Source of the DNA: UBA5069 sp964560495
GTDB taxonomy: Bacteria > Chloroflexota > Anaerolineae > Caldilineales > Caldilineaceae
Length of the DNA stretch: 64,000 bases
Reading direction: 5' to 3'
Assembly (NCBI GenBank): GCA_964560495.1
Contig: CAZLMM010000018.1
Span: 1-64,000, forward strand
Shown here: one piece after another, positions 29,392 through 38,666 of the stretch
Position numbering within the stretch: the stretch's first letter is position 1
Layout of the letters: the number at the start of each line of letters is the position of its first letter
Position numbers and translations under genes: made by a program
The notes under the pieces: generated by a model
The model's input: only the letters and a program-made list of their open reading frames with translations
Database searches by the model: none
What the model was told of the DNA's origin: nothing

Positions 29392-30459
29392 TTATCTCGA
29401 ATCAAGGGCTGAATGTCCCCGTTCTGCTCCTTTCTTTTCTGACGAACGTAACAACGCAGCAAAGCCGCTGGCGAAGGTCACGAGTCCACTAAAGAACAGA
29501 AAACTCCAGTAGGAGATGAAGCGCACCAATAACACGGCTGCGACCGCGCTGGATGGCGTCAGAGCCATGAAGGATAGTAGCGCCGTGTTGGCCGCCTCGA
29601 TTTGTCCCACGCCGCCAGGCGTGAGCGGGACGGCGGCAAAGACGTCTACGGTCAGGGCCACGAACGCCGCATTGGCAAAAGGGAGTAGGTTGCCCAAACT
29701 CCATACCACCAGCCACAAGAGCAAGGCGTCGCACAGCCAAATGTAAAGACTCTCGATGGTTGCCAGGCCGGCGACTTTTGGCTGACGAGCCAACGTGCGC
29801 AGGCTGGTCACGAAGCGTTCGGCGAAATCGCAGGCAGCCAGCCACCAGCGGTTGGATGACAGGCGACGAAAGCCGCCCAAAAGTCGCGGAGCGAGAAGCA
29901 CCACCAAAGCGAAGAGAATCAGCAGCGTCAGCGCCGCGGCATAACCGGTGAGCACCCAAGCAGGAAGATGCGTGCGCAGGGCGACAAAGCCAAAGAACGC
30001 GCCCAGGCTCAGAATGGCGAAGAGATCGAGCGCACGCTCCAGCACAATGGATCCCAGGCTGTCGGCGACGGGTGTGGGCGGCTGCCCATCCAGTTCGGAC
30101 CGGAGCGCAGCCACGCGCAAGAGATCGCCGGCCCGGCCGGGCAGCAGTGCGCTGGCGAACCATCCCGCCAGGAGAATCACTGTCAAGGTGCGATAACGAT
30201 AGGTGTGTCCCATCACCCGCAATAGCAGTTCCCAACGGTGGCCGCGCAGGGCAAAACCGCTGTAGTGGATGAGGGTGGCAGCCAGCAGCAGCCAGCCGTT
30301 TGCCCCAAAGATCGCCCCGACTGCTTCCCGCCCACCCCCCAGCGCCAGCAGCAGCGCCACGCTCAGCGCGCCCATGACAACGATAAGAACGATGCGTCTG
30401 GTCGTCAGTTGAAAGGATCGTAGCGGTTCAGTGTTGGCTGGCAGGTTGGAGTCCATCAT
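29392..30459 (-). CDS. Lysylphosphatidylglycerol synthase-type flippase domain protein (UPF0104)
   Basis: 355 aa integral membrane protein with about eight hydrophobic segments (for example IVLIVVMGALSVALLLAL and LLILFALVVLLAPRL). It also carries the family phrases LLPGRAGDLLRV and PLTPGGVGQIEAA. Such proteins resemble the membrane part of MprF and are thought to move lipids or glycolipids. The start overlaps the stop of the upstream GNAT gene (two adjacent ATGs at 30459 and 30456). The last gene of a three-gene operon. Confidence 0.85.
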   Translation of the reverse strand: MMDSNLPANTEPLRSFQLTTRRIVLIVVMGALSVALLLALGGGREAVGAIFGANGWLLLAATLIHYSGFALRGHRWELLLRVMGHTYRYRTLTVILLAGWFASALLPGRAGDLLRVAALRSELDGQPPTPVADSLGSIVLERALDLFAILSLGAFFGFVALRTHLPAWVLTGYAAALTLLILFALVVLLAPRLLGGFRRLSSNRWWLAACDFAERFVTSLRTLARQPKVAGLATIESLYIWLCDALLLWLVVWSLGNLLPFANAAFVALTVDVFAAVPLTPGGVGQIEAANTALLSFMALTPSSAVAAVLLVRFISYWSFLFFSGLVTFASGFAALLRSSEKKGAERGHSALDSR

Positions 30460-31073
30460 GCTTGAAGTGGGCGGTGATAGAGATACATCGTCCGGCCAAA
30501 AAGCTGGAAGACGCGGCGGCGATAAAAGTCATAGCGTTCGTAGAAACGCTGCGCGTCCAGATTGGCTGCGTCGACCGTCACGTCGAGCGCCATCGCGCCG
30601 CGACGCCTGCACTCGGCCACGAGCGCGGCGAGCAGCACTGCGCCCAGCCCCCGGCCGCGCACCTGGTCTTCGACCATAATGGAGAGCAGCTCGGCGCTAA
30701 ACTCGTGATCGTCGACAACCTCGTAAGTCAACAAGGGGTAGAATGCTGCCTGAAGACTGTCCGCCAGCAACCAGGGATGCTTGACAAAGCGCCCGATCAA
30801 AATGGGCAGAAAGTGACCTGCGCGCCGGGTCAGCATATAGAGAAAAAGTGCGCCGGTGCTTGTGGCTGCGCTCACGAAACCGACGACGCGCCCATCGTGG
30901 TCCATTGCGACAAAACCAAAGCCCGCCGGCGACTTTGGCAGCGCCGTATAGAGCGCGGTCAACGCCTCGCTGCCCAGGCTGGTAAGAAACGTGCCCGGTT
31001 GGCCTGCCATGTGCAACCGGGCCGCGTCCTGCGCATGATGCGCGTCCAGGGGAAGAATAGCGATCTTGGGCAT
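30456..31073 (-). CDS. GNAT family N-acetyltransferase
   Basis: 205 aa with a single GNAT domain. The acetyl-CoA loop is visible as VEDQVRGRGLGAVLLAALV around residues 135-153, followed by the VDAANLDAQRFYERYDF strand-helix typical of the family. The substrate is unknown. The ATG at 31073 overlaps the stop of the CoA-transferase gene by one base (TGATG), which decides this start against an in-frame extension to 31208. Confidence 0.85.
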   Translation of the reverse strand: MPKIAILPLDAHHAQDAARLHMAGQPGTFLTSLGSEALTALYTALPKSPAGFGFVAMDHDGRVVGFVSAATSTGALFLYMLTRRAGHFLPILIGRFVKHPWLLADSLQAAFYPLLTYEVVDDHEFSAELLSIMVEDQVRGRGLGAVLLAALVAECRRRGAMALDVTVDAANLDAQRFYERYDFYRRRVFQLFGRTMYLYHRPLQA

Positions 31074-32353
31074 CAATAGTCGGGCAGGCGCTTGAAGCGT
31101 TCGAAGGCCTTTTCTTCCAACATGGCGCGCTGGTCGGGATGAGCGATCTCGATGAGCGCCCGCGCCCGCTGGCGCAGATTCTTGGCGTAGAGATAGGCAA
31201 CGCCCCACTCCGTCACGACATAGTGAACGTGGGCGCGCGTCGTCACCACGCCGGTGCCCAGGCGCAAGAAGGGCGCGATACGCGAGATGCCGCTCTTGGT
31301 GACAGAGGGCAGGGCGATGATGGGCTTGCCGCCCTCCGAGAGCGACGCGCCGCGGATGAAATCCATCTGCCCACCCACGCCAGAGTATTGGCGCGTGCCC
31401 ATGGAGTCCGCGCCCACCTGGCCGGTCAAATCGATCTCGATGGCGCTGTTGATGGCGGTCACTTTGAGGTTGCGGCGGATGACTGCCGTGTCGTTGACGT
31501 AGGCTACATCGAGCACCGCCACCAGGGGATTGTCATCTACGAAGTCGTAGAGGCGTCGCGACCCCATGATGAACGCGCTGACCAGCTTGCCGGGGTGGAC
31601 GCGCTTGTTGGTGCCGGTGATGACGCCCCGCTCCACCAGGTCGATGACGCCGTCGGAGAACATCTCGGTGTGGATGCCCAGGTTCTTGTGGTTGACCAGC
31701 GCCTGAAGCACCGCATTGGGAATGCCGCCGATGCCCATTTGCAGGCAGGCGCCATCTTCGATCAACTCTGCGCAGTGTCTGGCGATGCGTTCTTCCACCT
31801 CGCTGATTTCGGCCGGCGGCACTTCGTGGATCGGCTCGTGCACTTCCACTGCATAATCGATCTCGCTGACGTGGATCAGCCCATCGCCGTGGGTGCGCGG
31901 CATGGCGGGATTGACCTGCGCGACCACGTGTTCTGCCACCTGGATGGCCGCGCGCGCCACGTCCACCGAAACGCCCAACGAGCAGTAGCCGTGCTTGTCG
32001 GGCGGCGACACGTGGATCAGCGCGACATCGATGGGCATGATGCCCTTACGAAAGAGACCGGGCACCTCGCTGAGAAAGACCGGCACGTAATCTGCCGCGC
32101 CTTCCGCCACCGCCTGGCGCACATTGGCGCCCACAAAGAGGGCGTTGGTGGTGAAGCTATCAGCGTATTCAGGCTGGGCGTAGGGCGCCTCGCCCTCGGT
32201 GTGAAGGTGCACCACCTCGACGCCGCGCAGCTCAGGGGCGCGCTGGGTCATGGCCTTGACAAGCTGTTTGGGTGTGGCCGCGCCGCCATGCACGAACACC
32301 CGGTCGCCAGACTTGATGATATCGACCGACTCTTCCAATGATTTCCATTTCAT
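31073..32353 (-). CDS. Acetyl-CoA hydrolase / 4-hydroxybutyrate CoA-transferase family protein
   Basis: 426 aa family I CoA-transferase. The catalytic Glu lies in AIEIDLTGQVGAD, and the C-terminal half has GVGGQMDFIRGASLS and VTEWGVAYLYAKNL, all standard for acetyl-CoA hydrolase/transferases. The reaction is exchange of CoA between acyl-CoA and a free acid; 4-hydroxybutyrate or acetate are plausible acceptors. Start at 32353 (MKWKSLEE); the in-frame extension to 32476 reads through a dispersed repeat and is rejected. First gene of the operon with GNAT and flippase genes. Confidence 0.88.
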   Translation of the reverse strand: MKWKSLEESVDIIKSGDRVFVHGGAATPKQLVKAMTQRAPELRGVEVVHLHTEGEAPYAQPEYADSFTTNALFVGANVRQAVAEGAADYVPVFLSEVPGLFRKGIMPIDVALIHVSPPDKHGYCSLGVSVDVARAAIQVAEHVVAQVNPAMPRTHGDGLIHVSEIDYAVEVHEPIHEVPPAEISEVEERIARHCAELIEDGACLQMGIGGIPNAVLQALVNHKNLGIHTEMFSDGVIDLVERGVITGTNKRVHPGKLVSAFIMGSRRLYDFVDDNPLVAVLDVAYVNDTAVIRRNLKVTAINSAIEIDLTGQVGADSMGTRQYSGVGGQMDFIRGASLSEGGKPIIALPSVTKSGISRIAPFLRLGTGVVTTRAHVHYVVTEWGVAYLYAKNLRQRARALIEIAHPDQRAMLEEKAFERFKRLPDY

Positions 32354-32452
32354 TTTTTTCAGTCTCCCATACGAATGATGGTTTTTTCCAAGTGTATCAC
32401 AAGTGCGACCCTGCGCCCTAGTACACGTGGGCCTAAATAAGCCGGTGGTATT

Positions 32453-32535
32453 GTCATGCTGAACGCAGTGAAGCATCTACGCAGTGAAGCATCCATCGTG
32501 GTCGAGCAGGATTCTTCGCTGGCGCTCAGAATGAC
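32453..32535. repeat. Dispersed GTCAT...CTGA-type repeat
   Basis: The element begins GTCATGCTGAACGCAGTGAAG and ends GCGCTCAGAATGAC, so its ends are inverted copies. It contains the internal duplication ACGCAGTGAAGCATC. A related copy lies at 50756-50812. It occupies most of the 322-base gap between the CoA-transferase and Yip1 genes. Confidence 0.6.
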
Positions 32536-32675
32536 AACCATTGGTTTACTTCAGCCCATGTATACAAGCGCGATGCGACTTGGTGGGAACAGACTTGAGT
32601 TTCCGGTCAACCTGCGATAAAGTGAAGCAGTCATCAAGCATTTTTCACAGCGTGTTCATACCAAAGGAGTTGACA

Positions 32676-33350
32676 ATGAATTTGGGAGCAATTTTCCGCA
32701 CGTGGTTGGATGTTCTCACCAAGCCAGGTGAGCAGGTGTTTGAGGATGAGCGGGTCAAACCGCAAGCAACGTTGGGAACCGCCGTATTGATGATCCTCAT
32801 CGTAGGGGTCATCAGCGCCCTATTTGCGATCATACGCGGCTGGCTTTTCCAGGCCCAGTTGGCCGCCATGGGCGGTATGGACGCACTCTTTGGTCAGGCA
32901 AATCTGCCGCCGGAAGTACAACAGCAGTTGCAGATGATCTATTCCGCTCTCTTCACGCCGGCGGTGGGCTTCACCGGCGCATTGTTTAGTATCTTTTTCA
33001 GCATCGTTGGCTTCCTGATTTTCGTTGGCATCCTCTATTTGGTAGGGCGCGTACTGGGTGGACAGGGTGAATTCGGTCGCTATGCATACTTGAATGCAGC
33101 CTTTGTTGCGCCTGTGACTATCGTCAGCGCGCTGCTCAGTTTTGTTCCAATTCTGGGTGGATGCCTGAGCCTCTTCCTGGTCATCTACGAGATCGTGCTG
33201 TGCTATTTCGCCACGAAGGTCGAACAGCGCCTCAGCTCAGGGAGGGCGATTATCACAGTACTTTCGCCGTTGATCTTGGCTGTCATTCTGGCGGGTTGTT
33301 TCGGCGTAGCCCTGGGCGGCATGATCGCCACGCTCATGAACAACCAGTGA
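32676..33350 (+). CDS. Yip1 family membrane protein
   Basis: 224 aa. It begins MNLGAIFRTWLDVLTKPGE, the usual Yip1 opening, then has about five hydrophobic segments (for example AVLMILIVGVISALFAII and IFFSIVGFLIFVGILYLVG). Function in bacteria is not established. AAAGGAG about 7 bases upstream fixes the ATG at 32676 rather than 32541. The DUF6062 gene begins one base after its stop. Confidence 0.85.
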   Translation: MNLGAIFRTWLDVLTKPGEQVFEDERVKPQATLGTAVLMILIVGVISALFAIIRGWLFQAQLAAMGGMDALFGQANLPPEVQQQLQMIYSALFTPAVGFTGALFSIFFSIVGFLIFVGILYLVGRVLGGQGEFGRYAYLNAAFVAPVTIVSALLSFVPILGGCLSLFLVIYEIVLCYFATKVEQRLSSGRAIITVLSPLILAVILAGCFGVALGGMIATLMNNQ

Positions 33351-33351
33351 C

Positions 33352-34065
33352 ATGGCCCCCACCAGCCGCCATACGCCCTATTTTGAGGTGCGCGATGCGT
33401 TGGGAGAGAGCGGCTGTGCGCTTTGCACACTGGTTTCCCGTTCTCTCACCCGCTACATCAGCAGCCTGCTCTACGAGAGCGTCAACAGCCCGCCAGCCCG
33501 CCAGCGGCTGCGCGACTCCCTCGGTCTGTGCGCCAGTCACAACGAATTGGTGCGCGAAGCGCGCAGCGCGTCCGGCGCGGCTATCATCCAGCGCGACCTG
33601 CTCAAGACCCTCTCCACCCGACTTGCCAACAACGAGCAAAGCGGGACGAGCGGCTGGCTGGAAGATCTCTTTCGCCCGCCCAAGGCGAACCGAGGCGGGA
33701 CGCTGACGCCCGAGCAGCTCTGCCCGGCGTGTGTGGCGGCCGAGGAGCGTGAGCGCGACTATGTGGACGTGCTGTTGACGTCATTGGACGACGCCGAGAT
33801 GCTGGCCGCGTTGCGCGCTTCGGCCGGGTTGTGCGCGCCGCATCTGCGCATGGCGTTGAGTCGCGCCAGAGGCGCCCAGGCGGAGCGCATCAAGGCTGAG
33901 CAGCTGGTCATCTGGCAGCGCCTCATCGCCGAGCTGGATGAATTCATCCGCAAGTTGGATTACCGCTTCACCCATGAAGGCATGGGCGCCGAGGGCGACG
34001 CCTGGGATCGGGCGCTGGATCTGGTGGCCGGCAAGACAAGGGTGATGGGCAGCCGGGTGCGCTAG
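33352..34065 (+). CDS. DUF6062 family protein
   Basis: 237 aa cytoplasmic protein with the DUF6062 arrangement: HTPYFEVRDALGESGCALCTL, then LCASHNELVREA, CPACVAAEERERDYVDVLL and LCAPHLRMAL. The repeated C-x-x-C and C-x-x-H pairs suggest metal binding. Function is unknown. Downstream of, and probably co-transcribed with, the Yip1 gene. Confidence 0.85.
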   Translation: MAPTSRHTPYFEVRDALGESGCALCTLVSRSLTRYISSLLYESVNSPPARQRLRDSLGLCASHNELVREARSASGAAIIQRDLLKTLSTRLANNEQSGTSGWLEDLFRPPKANRGGTLTPEQLCPACVAAEERERDYVDVLLTSLDDAEMLAALRASAGLCAPHLRMALSRARGAQAERIKAEQLVIWQRLIAELDEFIRKLDYRFTHEGMGAEGDAWDRALDLVAGKTRVMGSRVR

Positions 34066-34279
34066 GGGTGCTCAAACATTGAGTACGCTTCACAAAGGCG
34101 CCGGTCTTGGGCCGGACATGGGCGTTGTCCATCCCATGCGGCAGGGACAGGGTGGATTCACCGCCCAATTCGTTCAATGAACGCTTCCAACAACCGCATG
34201 GTTGGGGCGGGGCGTCCCTGGACAGTGTGCAGCAGGGCGGTAATGACCCAAGCGTCCGCACACCCGCGGCAGGTGCGGG

Positions 34280-35305
34280 CTATTCCCGCCGCACTTTCAC
34301 AATCTCCGCCATGATCGCCAGCGCAATCTCTTCAGGCGTCTGCGCCTGAATCTCCAGGCCGATTGGTCCGCGAATCTTTGCCAGTTTCTCTTCATTCAAG
34401 CCGGCTGCATGCAGCCGCGCAAGTCGGCTGGCGTGGGTTTTGCGGCTGCCCAGCGCGCCGATGTAAAAGACTGGACTGTCGAGCACAGATTCCAAGGCCG
34501 GGTCGTCGATCTTGGGGTCATGGGTGAGCAAAGCCACAGCCGTGTTTTCGTTGAGCGCAATGTGGGGAAAGGCGTCCTGCGGCCACATGGCGAGCAGGCG
34601 ATCCGCGTGGGGAAAACGCTCGGCGCTGCCAAAGGCCGCTCGCGGGTCAATGACGATGGTGCGATAGCCCAACGTCTTGGCAATCGAGGCCAACGCGACG
34701 GCAATGTGTACGCCTCCCACCATGACCAGGGCGGGCGGCGGCAGCAAGACATCCATGAAAAGCTCGACCGTAGGGTCAGTCAATGCAACGCGCTGACAGA
34801 CGCCGCGGGTGATGGCCGTCGCGAGCATGGCAGCGATGGAGTCATCGAGCGCCGGATCGATGCAGCCAGTGCGCACACCCTGCCCATCCACCAGCAGCTT
34901 GCGCCCCAGGAGCGTTTCTGGGCCGGCGATTACCGTGGCGACTGCGCCGGCCCGTTCGACCTCCACCAGGCGTTGGATGGCGCCGAAGAGGTCACGATCC
35001 AGCGCCTCCACAAAGACCTGGATGCTGCCACCGCAGGCCAGGCCCACCTCCCAGGCCGTCTCATCGGCCACGCCAAAGCTGAGCAGTTTGGGACGCCCGC
35101 TGGCGAGCGCCGCGAAGGCCTCTTCTGCCACCGCGCCTTCTACACAGCCGCCGCTGACCGAGCCAGACAGCTTGCCATCTGCGGTGATCGCCATTTTGGC
35201 GCCGACTTTGCGCGGGGACGACCCCCACGTTTGGACGACCGTCGCCAGGGCCACGGCTGCACCCTCGCCTTGCCAGCGCCGAATGGCAGGGATCACTTCT
35301 TCCAT
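34280..35305 (-). CDS. coxF: XdhC/CoxF family molybdenum-cofactor insertion protein
   Basis: 341 aa. The N-terminal XdhC domain carries TWGSSPRKVGAKMAI and SGSVSGGCVE (the Cys proposed to bind molybdenum cofactor); the C-terminal Rossmann domain has MVGGVHIAVALASIAKTLGY and YIGALGSRKTHASRL. XdhC proteins sulfurate or insert the cofactor into molybdenum hydroxylases. The ATG at 35305 has GGAGGAGG upstream and overlaps the end of coxE by 13 bases. Last gene of the cox cluster. Confidence 0.9.
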   Translation of the reverse strand: MEEVIPAIRRWQGEGAAVALATVVQTWGSSPRKVGAKMAITADGKLSGSVSGGCVEGAVAEEAFAALASGRPKLLSFGVADETAWEVGLACGGSIQVFVEALDRDLFGAIQRLVEVERAGAVATVIAGPETLLGRKLLVDGQGVRTGCIDPALDDSIAAMLATAITRGVCQRVALTDPTVELFMDVLLPPPALVMVGGVHIAVALASIAKTLGYRTIVIDPRAAFGSAERFPHADRLLAMWPQDAFPHIALNENTAVALLTHDPKIDDPALESVLDSPVFYIGALGSRKTHASRLARLHAAGLNEEKLAKIRGPIGLEIQAQTPEEIALAIMAEIVKVRRE

Positions 35306-36594
35306 GATGTTTTTCCTCCTCCAACAAAGGCTGCGCCGCGCACCTGGGTGGTTGTGCGCAGCGGCCGGCGTTTCTCGTCCAATTGGCTGAGATGAAAAGC
35401 CAGCTCTTCCAGGCTTGCCAGGTTGTGCACCGGCAAGAAATCGTCGAGATGGGGCAGCGCCGCCTGCATCCCGCGCGTCAACGGCTCGTAATTCTCGCTG
35501 CCCAACAGCGGGTTTAGCCAGACCAGGCGATGACAGAAACGATGGAGTCGCCCGATCTCCTTGTCCAGGAGGAGTGGATCGCCCCGATCCCAACCGTCGC
35601 TGATGAGCAGCACGACCGGCTCGCCGCGCAGCACCCGCCGCCCCCAAACGTAGTTGAAGGTCTTCAGCGCGTCGCCCATGCGCGTACCGCCGGACCAATC
35701 TTTGACAACTGCAGTCACATCATCGAGCGCCTGGTCAACATTTTTGCGGCGTAACTGGCGTGTGATGCGCGTCAGGCGTGTGCCAAAGACGAAGACCTCC
35801 ACCCGGCGGCGCAGTCCATTGGTCACGCCATACATGAAATGGAGTAGCAAGCGCGTATAGGCTTCCATGGAGCCGCTGATGTCGGCAAGGATGATGAGGG
35901 GGCGCGGTTTGATCTTGGGTGTGCGATACGACCAGATCAAAAGCTCGCCGCCGTGGCGCAGGTTACGACGAAGGCTGCGGCGTATATCGATCAATCCGTC
36001 ACGCCCGGGCGTATAGCGGCGGGTCGTGCGCTCGCTCATGCGCCAGATCAACTCTGCCATCATCTGTTTGATAGCAAGGAATTCTTCTCGGGTCAAATGG
36101 GCGAAGTCCTGCTGGCGCAGAAGTTCACGCTCGCTGTACGTGCGGGTGAGCTCGATGACTTCCTGCGTCTGCTCATCGTCCGACGCAGAGGACTCTGCTT
36201 TGTCGGCGTCGGGTTGGGGCAGAATGACCGGCAGCGATTCTGGACGGGGCGGCTGTCTGTCGGCGAGGAGTTGCGCCAGATCGATCTCCCAAACATCATC
36301 CACGGGTTTGCGCCAGAAGAGGGCAAAGGCTTCATCGAAAAGCGGCAGGTCTTCCCGGCGCTTGACCAGGAAGCTGCGCAACGTATAGAAAAAATCGGCT
36401 TTGCGCCCAATCTGAATCTCACGCAGCGCCTCTTGCACGTCGATCATACGTCCTGGATTGACCTCCAGCCCCAATCCGTGAAGCAGACGCCCAAAGAGGA
36501 GCAGGTTGTGGAGAAAGGCGTTTTCCTGGGACGCGGGCGCAGCGTCGCCCTCAGCGCGCTCTGGCACGATTGAAGACCTGCTGAAAGAGCTCAT
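35293..36594 (-). CDS. coxE: CoxE-like VWA domain protein
   Basis: About 433 aa. The C-terminal half is a von Willebrand A domain with the MIDAS motif ILADISGSMEAYTRL and the GGTRMGDALKTF segment. The N-terminal half is the helical region shared by CoxE proteins (NPGRMIDVQEAL). CoxE works with the AAA+ protein CoxD in maturation of the Mo/Cu or Mo active site. With the ATG at 36594 the gene overlaps coxD by 44 bases; a GTG about 15 bases before the coxD stop is an alternative start. Confidence 0.88.
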   Translation of the reverse strand: MSSFSRSSIVPERAEGDAAPASQENAFLHNLLLFGRLLHGLGLEVNPGRMIDVQEALREIQIGRKADFFYTLRSFLVKRREDLPLFDEAFALFWRKPVDDVWEIDLAQLLADRQPPRPESLPVILPQPDADKAESSASDDEQTQEVIELTRTYSERELLRQQDFAHLTREEFLAIKQMMAELIWRMSERTTRRYTPGRDGLIDIRRSLRRNLRHGGELLIWSYRTPKIKPRPLIILADISGSMEAYTRLLLHFMYGVTNGLRRRVEVFVFGTRLTRITRQLRRKNVDQALDDVTAVVKDWSGGTRMGDALKTFNYVWGRRVLRGEPVVLLISDGWDRGDPLLLDKEIGRLHRFCHRLVWLNPLLGSENYEPLTRGMQAALPHLDDFLPVHNLASLEELAFHLSQLDEKRRPLRTTTQVRGAAFVGGGKTSWKK

Positions 36595-37435
36595 TTTGCA
36601 CCTTGTTAACATCGTCCTGGTATTTCAGGATCACACCGAGCGTCTCGCGCACGATGGCCTCATCCAACACAGTCCGATTGAGCGCCACGAGAGCAGTCGT
36701 CCAATCGATCGTTTCTGCCACGCCTGGCGCTTTGTAGAGATCGGCCGTACGCAATTCCTGAATAAAAGATGTCACCCGATAGGCCAATTCTTCAGAAGCG
36801 TCCGGGACTTTGGCGCGCACGATCTCCAATTCCTTCTGGAAGTCAGGATAGTCGATCCAGCAGTAGATGCATCGCCGCTTGAGCGCATCGTGCAGTTCGC
36901 GGGTGCGATTGGATGTCAGGATCACAATCGGTCGATTCACTGCTTTGATCGTACCGATTTCTGGCACCGAAATCTGGAAGTCTGAAAGGATTTCCAGCAA
37001 GAACGCCTCGAACTCTTCGTCGCTACGGTCGATCTCGTCGATGAGAAGGACGCACGGCTTGTCGCGGCTCTCCTCGATGGCCCGCAGCAGGGGGCGTTTG
37101 AGCAAGAAACGCTCGCCGAAAAGCTCGTCCTCGTTGAGGTGCGCCTGTTGCGCTTCCAGAAAGCGGATGTGCATGATCTGGCGCGCGTAATTCCATTCGT
37201 AGACGGCCTGGCTCACATCCAGCCCCTCGTAACATTGCAGCCGGATCAGCCCGGTTTTGAGCAGGTTGGCGATAACCTTGGCGACTTCGGTTTTGCCCAC
37301 GCCTGGTTCTCCTTCCAGGAGCAGGGGCCGCTGCATTTTGAGAGCCAGAAAGACTGCTGTAGCCAGTCCACGCTCGGCAATGTAGGTTTGAGCGCGCAGC
37401 GCATCCTGAAGCGCGTCGATTGAATCAAGATTCAC
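36551..37435 (-). CDS. coxD: MoxR family AAA+ ATPase, CoxD-like
   Basis: 294 aa. Walker A is EGEPGVGKTE near residue 45, Walker B is LLIDEIDRSD, and the sensor-1 region is VILTSNRTRELHDALKRRC, as in MoxR-type chaperone ATPases. In carboxydotrophs CoxD inserts sulfur and metal into the CODH active site. It starts with GTG, with AAAGGAAA about 6 bases upstream. It lies directly before coxE, the usual functional partner. Confidence 0.92.
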   Translation of the reverse strand: MNLDSIDALQDALRAQTYIAERGLATAVFLALKMQRPLLLEGEPGVGKTEVAKVIANLLKTGLIRLQCYEGLDVSQAVYEWNYARQIMHIRFLEAQQAHLNEDELFGERFLLKRPLLRAIEESRDKPCVLLIDEIDRSDEEFEAFLLEILSDFQISVPEIGTIKAVNRPIVILTSNRTRELHDALKRRCIYCWIDYPDFQKELEIVRAKVPDASEELAYRVTSFIQELRTADLYKAPGVAETIDWTTALVALNRTVLDEAIVRETLGVILKYQDDVNKVQNELFQQVFNRARAR

Positions 37436-37481
37436 AGAGGTTTCCTTTGCTTTGAGGCCGCTTGGGAAGCTGCTTTACAGC

Positions 37482-38537
37482 TCAGCCGACCGGCGGAGAG
37501 TGTCGAGGTTGCGGTCGCTCGGCCACATCTTCTAGCAGGCCGCCGTGACCGAGACGCAAGATGTCCAGCCGCGTCAGATAATCGCCAGCCAGCAAGCGAG
37601 GCAGGAGAAGGTCAATGATGTTCCGTTTGGGGCTGCGGGCGCAGCCGGGCGCGCCGACGATGGGTACAGACCCGTAGCGCGCCAACATGAGGAGGTTGCC
37701 GGGATCGACCGGCGCGCCAAAACAGACCACGCGACCGCCTGCTCGCTCTACGGCGCGCGGGGCGATGTCGTGCTGATCCATGATGGCCGTGTCACTGGCA
37801 AGAATCAACAACTCCATGTTGTCATCCACCTGGCTGCGAATCGCTGCGGCCAATGCGCCTTCTGCATCTTGCACGTCGAGCGATACGTAATCGACGCGTG
37901 TGATCTCTGAACCCCAATCAGCCAGGCGTGTGGATAGCGCCCCCTCGAAACTAGACACAAGCTGGGTGCGCGCCTGGGGCCAGCTCGAGAAGATCAGTCC
38001 CACGCGCCGGCTTGTGAGTGGGTCTACATGAAGAATGGGCTGGGGAATAGCGCCGGCGCGCGTCCACTGACCGGCGGCGATCTTTTCCACTTCGCGCACT
38101 GCATCTTCGGGGATGGCATAGGCCACTACCTTGAGCGTAGCAATGATCGATTGGGGGTGCACAACTGTATGATTGGAAAGCGTCGCCAGCGTTATGCCTT
38201 CGCACATGTTGACTTGAAGCAGACGATCTTCATCGACGCGCAACAATCCCAGGCTGGAGGCGTACAGGTTGACGCGACCCGTGGCTGCCGTGGAGAGATG
38301 AACATTGTCGCCCTTGAGCGCGCTTGCGATTCGCTGCGCCGCCAGGTTCTCATCGACATCACACGGTTCCAACGCAGCTACATAAACGGTCTGCCGCCCC
38401 AATGTCGCGAGTCTGGCAATATCGTCCGCAGCAAGCAGCTTCCCTTTGCGTAGGATGCGCTTGCCGTCCGCTGCAATGATGTTGTGGCCGAGGACTTTGT
38501 CTTCCGCTTCTTCCAGTGGGACTGGGCCAAAGTGCAT
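37482..38537 (-). CDS. Molybdopterin-binding (MoeA-like) protein
   Basis: 351 aa. The start, LEEAEDKVLGHNII, resembles MoeA domain I. Residues ~170-330 form a MoCF/MogA-like binding domain (VGLIFSSWPQARTQL, LLILASDTAIMDQHDIAPRAV, VPIVGAPGCARSPKRN). Such proteins occur in cox clusters and probably handle the molybdenum cofactor for the hydroxylase. It lies between coxM and coxD. Confidence 0.82.
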   Translation of the reverse strand: MHFGPVPLEEAEDKVLGHNIIAADGKRILRKGKLLAADDIARLATLGRQTVYVAALEPCDVDENLAAQRIASALKGDNVHLSTAATGRVNLYASSLGLLRVDEDRLLQVNMCEGITLATLSNHTVVHPQSIIATLKVVAYAIPEDAVREVEKIAAGQWTRAGAIPQPILHVDPLTSRRVGLIFSSWPQARTQLVSSFEGALSTRLADWGSEITRVDYVSLDVQDAEGALAAAIRSQVDDNMELLILASDTAIMDQHDIAPRAVERAGGRVVCFGAPVDPGNLLMLARYGSVPIVGAPGCARSPKRNIIDLLLPRLLAGDYLTRLDILRLGHGGLLEDVAERPQPRHSPPVG

Positions 38538-38666
38538 TGGCTTGTTTCCAGACAGACGGCTCTCCGCCGTTGGTTGATCTACGCGATTGGCGGATGTCGC
38601 CGTTGCGTATGTGTACGATTCTCAATCGCACCGACGACGGCGACATCCGCCTCCTTTGATATACGG

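Noticed and set aside
34066..34279. Possible terminator or RNA gene between DUF6062 and coxF genes
   Set aside because: Only short GC-rich pairings such as CCCGC/GCGGG occur, without a T-run or conserved structure.
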